From contig PJRA01000196.1 in the NCBI GenBank assembly GCA_016987375.1, forward strand, positions 2,176,074 to 2,192,492: a stretch of DNA of 16,419 bases. Direction: 5' to 3'. The position numbers and the translations under genes are program-made. Positions 8,584 through 16,419 of this stretch are shown here, in pieces. A model generated the notes under the pieces. That model ran no database searches. It was not told the DNA's origin and was given only the letters and a program-made list of their open reading frames with translations. Position 1 is the first letter of the stretch. Each line of letters starts with the position of its first letter. This DNA comes from Brachionus koreanus. Taxonomy: Eukaryota > Rotifera > Eurotatoria > Ploima > Brachionidae.

Positions 8584-8620
8584 TACATTTTATAAATATT
8601 GATAAAATTACCTGTTTATT
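8584..8620 (+). repeat. left terminal inverted repeat of the KRBA2/Ginger-like element
   Basis: It begins TACATTTTATAAATATTG and is a perfect reverse complement of 9221-9257. It lies 143 bases beyond the transposase stop codon, at the 3' side of the transposase gene. Confidence 0.85.
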
Positions 8621-8763
8621 CATAAATTTATTTATAATCTTACAAATTGTATTGTGTCATGTATACAATTCACAAATTTATTATAAATAATTTAAAGATT
8701 GAATGATTATTTTATTAGTAAACTAATCTTAATAAAAAGTCAATTAAATAAAAAATTAAATAG

Positions 8764-9180
8764 TCAATTTCTATTTTTACAACATTTATTTACTGATTTA
8801 ATATGACAATTTAAAATACATTTGATACCTAAACTAAAAAATTTACATTTTTTATCGGTATAAGTACCATTAGATTGGCAAGAAATATCGATTTCTTTCA
8901 AATCCTTATCTTTTTTATTAGTTTTTTTAGCAGCTTCCCTTAATGAAATCTTATTTGTAATAGTTAAATAATCAAAATTTAATGAACCATGATACATTTC
9001 CAAATCAGAAGCGCGTAGACTATCTTTTAATATTCCAAGTTCCGTAACTGAATCATAAAATTATCCTTCATTACTAACTTTCCGAGTTATACCAGGTAAT
9101 CTTGGTAGGTCACTACTGCCCCTATCTATTCTTGGAATCCAAACACTATCCTTATCATTTACTGCAAACTCAAGTGTTCG
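8764..9180 (-). pseudogene. C-terminal remnant of a KRBA2/Ginger-like DDE integrase transposase
   Basis: One minus-strand frame from 9180 to the TGA at 8766-8764 reads DSVWIPRIDRGSSDLPRLPG, then LGILKDSLRASDLEMYHGS, then NKISLREAAKK and a Cys-rich tail with CxxNG...C...LGIKCILNCHIK...CC. This series is the hallmark of the post-catalytic region of transposon-derived integrases annotated as KRAB-A domain-containing protein 2-like or SCAN domain-containing protein 3-like, related to Ginger elements: a small beta domain, the SxREAA motif and a cysteine-rich zinc-binding end. The frame is interrupted once, by TAA at 9063-9061 after VSNEG. The catalytic DDE core is absent. The last 79 codons are still open. 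It is not expected to encode an active transposase. The exact superfamily name is inferred from memory of the motif pattern. Confidence 0.8.
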
Positions 9181-9220
9181 TTAATTTTTTATTATTATGC
9201 TTTTCTTCGATTCTTTTATA

Positions 9221-9257
9221 AATAAACAGGTAATTTTATCAATATTTATAAAATGTA
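9221..9257 (-). repeat. right terminal inverted repeat of the KRBA2/Ginger-like element
   Basis: Perfect reverse complement of 8584-8620. It lies only 40 bases from the break in the transposase frame, supporting an internal deletion that joined the C-terminal coding end directly to the opposite terminus. Confidence 0.85.
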
Positions 9258-10997
9258 TTAGTTGTAGTTACTGCGGCATAGTGCGGTAATGTATACCCAA
9301 TAATAAATTTATAAATCTTGCATATTTGTAATTTGGAAAGAACACATGCCATACTAATCTAATTCTGTTTTGAAAGTGTTTTAAATTTTTTGATAATTCT
9401 TTTTTAAATTTTTTTAACTTAATTTATGAAAAAATTATTAAAAAAAGTTAGCTTTAACTCTTTAATATTGCAATATTTAAAAAAAATGAAATTGTCCATG
9501 TGTCTTTTTTTTTTAAAAATAAGTAAATAACACGTTAAAGTATATAAATCTAAATTCTGAGATTTTTATTATTTTAAGTTTACTGATTTCAGAATTAATC
9601 TCTTATGATTGAAACAAATGTCTATATTAATTATCTGATAATTTTAATGTCTTTCCTATTTTTTTCAGTTAATAGTTATCTTAAAGACATTATTTTTGAT
9701 CGGTGAGCCAACAGCTTCTAAGCTCTTATTTTTATTTAGAATAAAATTAAAAGATTTTGTTTTTCAGAATTTATTTAAATGCAACACTTTTTTTTGTATA
9801 TTAAAAGATACAAAAAAAATAAAACAGAATTCTTGGCTTTTTGAAATTATAAATTGTTTGTTAAATATTTGTTTTAAATTATTATTTTTCTAATAATAAG
9901 GAATAAGATAAACTCTAATCCAAGCCACTTGTATTAAGTGTTTGATTTTGTTTTATTTTCTATAAATGCAAATTTAGTAACAAGCTCTTTAAAAAAATTT
10001 TGATATTGATAGGATAAAATAATACAAAAAAAAAACAAATAATTATTCACAACAAAATTATTTGATATTGCTTGTTATCACGAATTGAATCTTTTAGTCC
10101 CGATAAAAACAATATTCTAAGTATACTCAGGCTGAGTATAAGGTTAAAGCTACAGTGAACTTAGAGAGGTTCAGCAAACACAATTAATGAGATGACTTAA
10201 AATTAAAAAAAAATAAGTATTGATTAATAAAATGAAATGGCTTATTACAATCAATTATACAAAAAGTTCGGCATAGTCTCTAATTCTACTTAAACATTAT
10301 AAAAATGAGAAAGAATTATTAAAATTAACTTTTTATTAATTAAATTTATTAAATTAAAATTTTTAGCATTAGTTTAACTGATTAACATTACCAAAATTTC
10401 AAAATTTTCATATTCGAATTAAAAAAAAATAAAATAGACATTTCTTATTGAAGAACAATGGTAATCTTAAATATGACTTTGAATTTTAGAATGTCTTACC
10501 TTTCGAAAAACGCAAAATTTTATCAGTCAACATTTGGCTTAACAGATAATTAAATTAATTAAAATACATTAAAATGACATATACTGCTACTACTTATATA
10601 TTTTTACTACTTGTATTTCATCAAATAAAGGGTCATAAAAGTGTTTCTTCGATTTGAAAATATTTTAGTCTAAAAAAGTAACTCAAATAAAAGAAATTTA
10701 TACACTTTTTTCTTTTATTGGAAACAAGAAAATACATGTTTTACATGTCAAAAGACTGTTTAATTTTAAACGAGTTAAAAAGAGAAATTTTACTTTATTT
10801 TTTTTTATTTAAAGAAATTTATTATTAAATAAGAAAAATATTTTATATTTAATTATTATATAATTACTTGGTTTTTACTTTGCAAGTTTTCACTAAGTAA
10901 CCAAAAATAATAGTTTGAAATTTTTGGTTTTGTGAAATTTGGTACAAAATAAAATCTATAAATAATTAATCTATAATTAATTAAGATAATTAGAAAT
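9258..10997. other. AT-rich desert, first part
   Basis: No gene, RNA gene or transposon is recognised. The open frame at 9696-9893 has the Phe/Leu/Lys/Ile composition expected of random A/T sequence. A richer patch at about 10095-10190 contains the small palindrome at 10122-10140. Confidence 0.5.
10122..10140. repeat. 19-bp perfect palindrome
   Basis: TATACTCAG and CTGAGTATA flank a single G. It sits in one of the few less AT-rich patches of the desert. Function unknown. Confidence 0.4.
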
Positions 10998-11157
10998 TTA
11001 TCAGCTGATACAATCTTAGTATCATCCAATTTTAGTCGGTGCAAAAATTATACAATTTAAAATTAATAATTTTCTAATGCATATAATGTTTTGCACAATA
11101 GCAGAGTTTTTACATAGACTAAATTTGGGTTATACTAGCATTGTATCAGTTGATACA
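10998..11157. repeat. foldback (MITE-like) element of about 160 bp
   Basis: The outer arms, about 10998-11050 and 11104-11157, are imperfect reverse complements. Shared blocks in order are TATCArCTGATACAAT, TAGTATmAyCCAA and TTTAGTC followed by TGyAAAAA. Identity is roughly three in four over about 53 bases. The termini are themselves near-palindromic (TATCAGCTGATA). No transposase is associated and no target duplication stands out, so the superfamily is unknown. Confidence 0.65.
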
Positions 11158-11449
11158 TTTTGCTTAATAATTTTTAGACTCTAAGAAAAAAAGTTATTTT
11201 AATTTAAAATTTTTGATTTTGTTTTTTGTTCCAAAATTCAAAATACCAAGACTGCTAATGATATGTAAAGTACCTGCAAAATGCACTTAGGTCAAATTTG
11301 TCCAAATTTAAATTATGCTTAGTTTGCAGAGTTTTATCTCGTAATAGCGCAATTTTGAATGTTCACTATGTTGCATTTACAGAACTTGCTTTTGACTTTT
11401 GAAAGAAAAGTAACAAGAATTTTAAACATTTTGTTCTGTTCTATTAATT
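11158..11449. other. AT-rich stretch, nothing recognised
   Basis: No gene, repeat or RNA signal is visible beyond homopolymer runs. Confidence 0.4.
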
Positions 11450-11640
11450 TCACAAAACCAAATTTCTGCAATAATGAGTTGATGGAGTGAGAGCAAAATC
11501 GGTTATAGGACTAGCCCATTGCCCATATATCAATCTTTCTAAATTTTTCACAACCCTTTTTTCGTTAAAAGATTTTATCTGGTAAAAGGGATTAGATTTA
11601 GACAAAATTGAATAAAAGCCCGATTCACTGCAAAGAATAA
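11450..11640 (-). CDS. possible orphan exon, unrecognised
   Basis: The minus-strand frame from about 11630 reads ESGFYSILSKSNPFYQIKSF, then NEKRVVKNLERLIYGQWASP, then ITDFALTPSTHYCRNL, to TGA at 11452-11450. Unlike the other long frames of the desert it has balanced composition with Trp, Cys, Pro and Gly. A strong acceptor-like TTATTCTTTGCAG sits just before ESGFY (at about 11631-11643). A donor is unclear (GTTTTG near 11460 is weak). I recognise no family. It could be an internal exon of a host gene whose other exons are missed, or a piece of an old transposon. Confidence 0.2.
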
Positions 11641-11665
11641 CGAAACTTAATTTAAAAGAGAACAC

Positions 11666-13597
11666 TTAAATCAATTTTTAACATTCTTTTTTTTAAAAAT
11701 CAAAAAAAAAATTACTCTAATTTAATTCAAATTAATTTAAATTTTATTTAGCCCAAATTAATTTTTTAACAGAAAATTTTTTAAAAATAATTTCAGATAT
11801 GCAATCTTTTACTTACAGAAATCATTTGAGATTTTTTTGACTTGTACAATATCTTAATGATTTAAGTTGTTGAATTTGATAGACTTAGAGACAAGATGAA
11901 GTTATTTGAATAGAGGGTCTTGAAGTTTGATAGTTTTTAAAAGCAGTGATTTTGTTTTTTTAAATTTTGTGCTGATCTTTTTCTCAAAAGTCTTTATAAC
12001 TATTGAAATTCTAGAAGAGAAAAGAATTCTGTACAAAATGACTAATTTTTATGTATCCAAATTAATGATAAAAATATTCTTAAACTAATAAATGCGTTTT
12101 CCGCTTTTTCAATTCTAATAGAAGCAATAACCCCAAAAACACAATTTTTATTGGAAAAAAAATAAAAAATTTAAACTAACTGTTGGCTTTATTTTTTAAA
12201 CTAAAAAAATTTATTTGTACTTTTTAAATAAGTAAAAAACGACTCAACATCCCTAAAATATGTTTTTAAATTTAAAAGTTTAATTGCTTTTATTCAAAGA
12301 AATTAGCTAAAATAATTATTTCCTACCTTAACCTGAAGTGCTTCATGAACATCTAGGGTTAATTTAAGCTAAAAAATTTTATAAAAAAAATAAAAAACTG
12401 CAAGAGTTATTGTAAATTAATATTTTTTTTTATTTTTTCATTATTATTCTATTTTGTTAGAAAAAAAATACTATGAACTTTTATATAAGAGTTCTCAGAT
12501 ATATGATCTCAGAATGAGTCGTACCGTTTCATTAATTTGAAAACAAAAATATAATTAAATTATTTTAATTAAATAGGTATTCAAATAAATAGATTAAATA
12601 AAACAAAAAAATGAGGAGGATCTTTTATTTAAAAAAAATATAGAGACCGGATTTTAACTACTGGAAAAGAGCGATTTTTTTTTTATTAATTTATAAATAT
12701 CGTTTTAAGTATACTAAAGTCTAGAGTCTAAAATTCAATAAACAACAGTCTTATTAGATAGCTTAATGAGAACTAATCATATAAACATTGATTGCTTAGA
12801 GTTAAGTAGCTATAATAGGAGATTTGGAGAAAAATTTAAGATTATCTTAGAACATTTCTAGTCTAATTAAAATATTTAGAATACAATTTTAAATTTTTCA
12901 TATAAAAATAATTATTCAAAATATCCTAAATTTTTGCCATAACTAATTTATATCGATTTGCTAGAATGTTTGACTATTGTGTTTTTTCCTCAATAAAAAA
13001 TCTAAATTAAATTAACACAAATTAATTTTTTAGCAAAACTCATTTGTAAAGCTATAAAAAAAAATTTATTTCTAATTTAATTAAATTAACGCCAAAAATT
13101 AAATTATATAAATTTTTCTGTTTAAACACTGGGAGAAAATTCTAAATAATTCCAATTGCAAAATTTTATTTCGAGTGGTTACATAACATTTGTATTTAAG
13201 TTGTTGTTTGTATTATTTTGAACGTTTGGCTTGTTCAATTTGCTTAGGAGAAAAATATAATGCAAATGTAGCTTTTATAAAACTTACAAAAGTAAAATCT
13301 AACTAGTAATTAATTTCATCGTAAAGATATGATCTGTTTTTAAATTCACTTCTTAGAGTTTTATTATTTTAGCTATTATTACATTTGCAATATTTTCTAC
13401 TATCTTTAAAAATCTAAGTGAATTATCATTTCTTACTTACTTGATTCTAAATACCTAATTAAAAAAAATTGCATTTAGCTTCATGTTACGATTAGCTGCA
13501 ATCTATTTTAATTCAAAAACTGAAATTACAATAGATTTTTATTTTATTCCAATATTTAAACTACTTCTAAATCTCTCAAATCAATATTAATAAATTT
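11666..13597. other. AT-rich desert, second part
   Basis: Nearly two kilobases of A/T-rich sequence with stops in all frames. Short patches of higher GC at 12328-12362 and 12490-12535 contain no recognisable gene or repeat. Confidence 0.5.
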
Positions 13598-13808
13598 TTA
13601 ACACTCAAAGGACCTGTGCCAATTTGACATTATCTTTTCGCTATTATACTTTATAAATGGTAATTGATACCCTTACCCATCTAAAAGTTTCTGAATTTGT
13701 TACAATTATGAATCAATCTTTTAAAATAAAATTGGATTTTTGAAAATCTGATGAACAGACTCCAAGATAAAAAGCATAAAAAATTGTTACCGGTCCTTTG
13801 AGTGTTAA
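13598..13808. mobile_element. 203-bp piggyBac-type MITE with TTAA target duplication
   Basis: TTAA at 13598-13601 and TTAA at 13805-13808 flank perfect 13-base inverted ends CACTCAAAGGACC (13602-13614) and GGTCCTTTGAGTG (13792-13804). A second, imperfect block of complementarity continues inward (CAATTT against AAATTG). A TTAA duplication with terminal repeats starting CAC or CCC is the mark of the piggyBac superfamily. The interior has no coding capacity, so it is a non-autonomous element. Assignment to piggyBac follows from termini only. Confidence 0.75.
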
Positions 13809-15299
13809 ATTTGCATTTAACGGGTACCCAATAATGCTTGTCCGAAACTTTAAATTGAAAAAAAAAACATGATCCGATTATAATAAAATTATGAAAATTT
13901 GTAGTATTTTCTATTTTTAATTTGTAGAATTTTTTCTATTTTTCGAAAATAATAATAGTTTTTTTAGTTTTTCATTTTTTTCCATGTCATACGCCCATTT
14001 GGGACGCATATCCTGACCCTAAGTTGTCCTCGAAGGTTAAGTAAATTGGAATACTAGTTTGATATATCATGTTGTACAGAATTTTATCTTGATTAAAATG
14101 AGCTATAATTTATTTTAATCGGATAATTTTTTCAAAAGTTATGATTAAAAAACGTCAAAATTTTAAGGTTTTATAAAAAAAGTCTAAAAATTTATGTTTT
14201 TTTTAAATATCTTCTGATAAAAATTAGATATAAACTTAAAATTTTATACACTTATAATTTTAAAATAATGCTATTAAATGATTACCTAAAATATATAAAA
14301 ATTTGATGTTAAGAAGTTTTTTACAGTTTTTTTTAAATTTAGGTTACTTTAATAGATGAATATTACAACAATTTTAATATAAAGTTAGTATAAAAGTATA
14401 TCGTTTAAAAGGATAATTTATTAATTTTGCTTTTAAATTTCACAGTTGCAAAATTTATTTAAAAAAAAATACTCATATAAAATTCGTAAACTTCAATTTT
14501 TTTACGAGGCTCAAAAAAATTATACCCAGTGTTGAAAAATAAATAATCCAAAAATTTTTTTTTATTTGTTTTTCTAATCGAACTTAAGATTTGTGTTATA
14601 CTCCTCTTTAACATATTAATTTAAGCTTAAATTTTTAAAAAAAAAGATGATATAATAGAGAAATGTATTAATACCTTTATAGAAGACCCTGTAAAAATTT
14701 ACTTTGTGTCAAAGTCACAAAATGGTTTAAAATTCTTTTCAAATTTAACAACATTGAAGACAATAAATGAAGCAATCTAATTTAAATGAAAAACAATGAA
14801 CAAGCATGATCAGATTTTTCCATACAATTAATTCAGAAAGTTTGATAAATTTTAAAATAAGTCAAAATAAAATTAAATAAAAATTATTCTTTTAAATAAT
14901 TTTGTCTTATAGTTTCACATTTAATAAAATTAAAAAAAAATTTAAATTCTCAAAATATTTTAACATTATTTTACATTTTCTCAGTTTATATTCAATGTTA
15001 TATCTCATTGATTTTTATAGAAAAAAAACAAAACTCAAAATATTTATTTTAAAATAAACAAATAGCATTTTTGCTTGGTGTGATTTGATTTAATAAACAC
15101 TTAATCTAATAATAAACATTGAAGTCTAGATTTGATAAAAAAAGCTTTCAAAAGCTAAAACATATCGATATCAAAAACTAAACGTATCAAAAATTTTAAC
15201 AAAATTTGTTCAAACGATTTAGTCCAAATGTAATAGAGCTGAATAGGTAAAATTAGCTGGTACACAAAATTGTATTAATAATTAAATGAGTTATTGTGC
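13809..15299. other. AT-rich desert, third part, with one GC-richer block
   Basis: Mostly A/T-rich and empty of recognisable features. The block at about 13980-14050 (with ACGCCCATTTGGGACGCATA) is clearly richer in GC than its surroundings but gives no readable protein on either strand. It could be a piece of a non-coding repeat. No RNA gene is seen. Confidence 0.45.
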
Positions 15300-16072
15300 T
15301 GAAGATCGATCAGACTATAGCGGTTCTAAAGGACAACGATGGTGAGCTGTTAACAGACAGTTTGAGCATATGTATCATTCTCAACTCAAAATTCTTTTCT
15401 GATAAGAGTTGCCAGTATCAAGAGAGGTCGTCATGAGAGCGAGAGAGAGCTTCAAAGTTAAAATGAGTCCGGATCCAAGCTTCACAATTGAGGATGTCGT
15501 TACACCTGGTAAAGTCCTAGCCAAGCTGAATAACTTGTGTAGTGATAAGACCGCTGGATAAGATCAGGTTGCCTCTCATGCACTGAGGATGTGTGCTGAA
15601 GCCTTGGATGAACTACTTGCAAAAATCTTTTTGTATTCGTTAAATTCTGCCTCTTTACCAGAAGAATGGAAAGTAGCTAACGTCTCGCCTATCTTCATAA
15701 AATCATCTAGAACTACACCAAGCAACTATCGCCCAGTGTCACTCACTTCAGTTCCATGTAAAGTGTTGGAATCGCTCATTAAAGACTATGTAATTCAGCA
15801 TCTCAACAAGTACAATCTGATAACTGAGAAGCAGCACGGGTTTGTAGCGCAAAAAGCATGTGTTACTAACCTGCTTGAGACAGTTAACTTTTTGACAGAT
15901 CATATAGGCCGAAAACAACCGACTGACATCGTGATACGAGAAGGCGTTTGATAAGGTTTCACATGAACTGTTGTCAAATTAGTTGCATATGGTCCAGAAC
16001 TAATTATTAACTGGATAAGGGCGTTTTTGAGTGAACGAAAACAACGAGTAGTTGTTGGTTGTATCAAGAGTA
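15300..16072 (+). mobile_element. decayed CR1/L2-like LINE, linker and N-terminal half of reverse transcriptase
   Basis: The fragment opens with the linker between endonuclease and RT (TIAVLKDNDGELLTDSLSI, then a second frame with SFTIEDVV...KTAG*DQV). It continues with an intact stretch of 120 codons from 15589: SASLPEEWKVANVSPIF, SNYRPVSLTSVPCKVLESLI and TEKQHGFVAQKACVTNLLE. These are RT fingers and palm motifs of CR1/L2-type LINEs (NYRPVSLTS, KQHGFRKGRS). After 15940 the frame breaks: EKAFDKVSHELL is in a second frame and AYGPELIINWIRAFLSERKQ in a third. Motif A has lost the residues carrying its first catalytic Asp, and the YADD active site is missing because similarity ends near 16072. 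In-frame stops occur near 15435 and at 15559-15561. It is a dead fragment; the Met at 15589 is internal. Confidence 0.92.
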
Positions 16073-16075
16073 CAT

Positions 16076-16285
16076 TCTCTTTGCTTTCCTTCTGTGTTGA
16101 CGAAGTATAAAGCCAGTCTTGCTGAATAGTCTTTCAATAGAAGCGCTGGTTGCCTGCACTCCTAAAGTTTGTTTTGCTAATTTGGAAATGGTTGGAAAAA
16201 GGGCCTGGTTATCTTTCTACCACTTCAATGAATCTAAATAAGAATCACCTTTATTCCTGCTTTTTAACAATTTAAAATAACGGGG
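16076..16285 (-). mobile_element. decayed hAT transposase, C-terminal dimerisation domain
   Basis: The minus strand reads in one frame PRYFKLLKSRNKGDSYLDSL, KW*KDNQALFPTISKLAKQT, then LGVQATSASIERLFSKTGF, then ILRQHRRKAKR. This is the hAT dimerisation signature: WWK...FPxLSKLAxxxLxVxATSAxSERxFSxxG followed by RR. The second Trp of the WW pair is a TAG stop. The catalytic RNase H part would lie upstream on the minus strand, at higher coordinates, but is absent. The last residues before the usual end of the family are replaced by the LINE fragment at 16072. It is a dead fragment. Confidence 0.85.
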
Positions 16286-16312
16286 ATTGTTGATGGATCA
16301 AATATTGTTTGA

Positions 16313-16419
16313 GCCCGTATAGCCGAGTGGTTTGTGTGTTAGTCATGCAAACAGAGGGTGGAGGGTTCAAAACCCACTGAGGGAGGAAAAATCTTCAAAA
16401 TGTCTCTGCAATACGGGGC
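16313..16419 (+). mobile_element. tRNA-like SINE, right copy
   Basis: It starts GCCCGTATAGCCGAGTGG and is 97% identical to the inverted copy at 97-1 over 97 bases. Box A-like TAGCCGAGTGG begins at element base 8 and box B-like GGTTCAAAACC at base 52. The last bases, ATACGGGGC, can pair with the opening GCCCGTAT with one bulged G. Such pairing resembles a tRNA acceptor stem or a short terminal inverted repeat. Because 35 extra bases separate the T-arm-like part from this 3' end, I call it a tRNA-like SINE, with a 107-bp tRNA-like MITE as the alternative. The element may continue beyond the window. Confidence 0.7.

Larger units (their letters stand above)
8584..9257. mobile_element. 674-bp non-autonomous DNA transposon with 37-bp terminal inverted repeats
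   Basis: The ends 8584-8620 and 9221-9257 are perfect reverse complements over 37 bases (extendable to about 43 with one mismatch inward and one base outward), far beyond chance even at this base composition. Similarity ends on both outer sides, which fixes the borders near 8583 and 9258. Between them lies the C-terminal part of an integrase-type transposase on the minus strand. The transposase frame is cut only about 40 bases from the right repeat, so this looks like an internal-deletion derivative of a larger element. I see no convincing target-site duplication. Confidence 0.8.

Noticed and set aside
8657..9320. Direct similarity between ATGTATAC-containing segments at 8660 and 9291 as further transposon ends
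   Set aside because: The shared sequence is short and mostly A/T; the perfect 37-bp inverted repeats give a much better definition of the element.
9696..9893. Plus-strand open frame of 65 codons
   Set aside because: Non-ATG start and A/T-driven composition; nothing recognisable.
10856..11044. Minus-strand open frame of 62 codons
   Set aside because: It runs into the foldback element and its residues reflect A/T-rich DNA.
16313..16419. A functional tRNA gene
   Set aside because: Boxes A and B are present, but the T-arm-like part is followed by about 35 extra bases before a pairing 3' end, and a near-identical copy sits at the other window edge, so a repeat is more likely.

Overview
The window is strongly AT-rich nuclear DNA from an animal, not a prokaryote. 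It has spliced genes with GT/AG borders, a cyclic-nucleotide-binding protein of the sperm-associated CNBD2 type, a nucleoredoxin, and decayed copies of animal transposon families (mariner, hAT, CR1/L2-like LINE, a KRBA2/Ginger-like integrase element, a piggyBac-type MITE and a tRNA-like SINE). Very low GC, compact introns and this transposon mix would fit a monogonont rotifer such as Brachionus, but nothing here proves the species; other AT-rich invertebrates are possible.

Layout. 1-97: minus-strand copy of a tRNA-like SINE. 146-7131: a minus-strand nucleoredoxin gene in pieces. Exon 1 is at 7131-6787 and exon 2 at 1060-587; a tentative last exon lies at about 298-146. The 5.7-kb intron between exons 1 and 2 holds, on the opposite strand, a complete intronless 674-residue CNBD2-like gene (1112-3136). 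It also holds a dead mariner (4155-4628, plus) and a dead LINE 3' end (5073-5610, minus). 7141-8583: AT-rich DNA with no recognisable gene. 8584-9257: a short DNA transposon with perfect 37-bp inverted repeats around the C-terminal remnant of an integrase-type transposase. 9258-15299: a long AT-rich desert with a foldback element (10998-11157), one possible orphan exon (11450-11640) and a 203-bp TTAA-flanked MITE (13602-13804). 15300-16285: LINE reverse-transcriptase debris joined head-on to hAT transposase debris. 16313-16419: a second SINE copy, inverted relative to the first.

Only two host genes can be supported. They form a nested, antisense pair: the CNBD2-like ATG lies only 51 bases from the exon 2 splice acceptor of the nucleoredoxin. 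Both have changes at their signature functional sites: the nucleoredoxin lacks the CxxC redox cysteines, and the CNBD2-like protein lacks the usual Glu and Arg of the cAMP phosphate-binding cassette. Both window ends fall inside the same SINE family in inverted orientation, which is what an assembly contig broken at repeats would look like.

I see no bacterial-type operon, CRISPR array, canonical tRNA, rRNA or viral gene.
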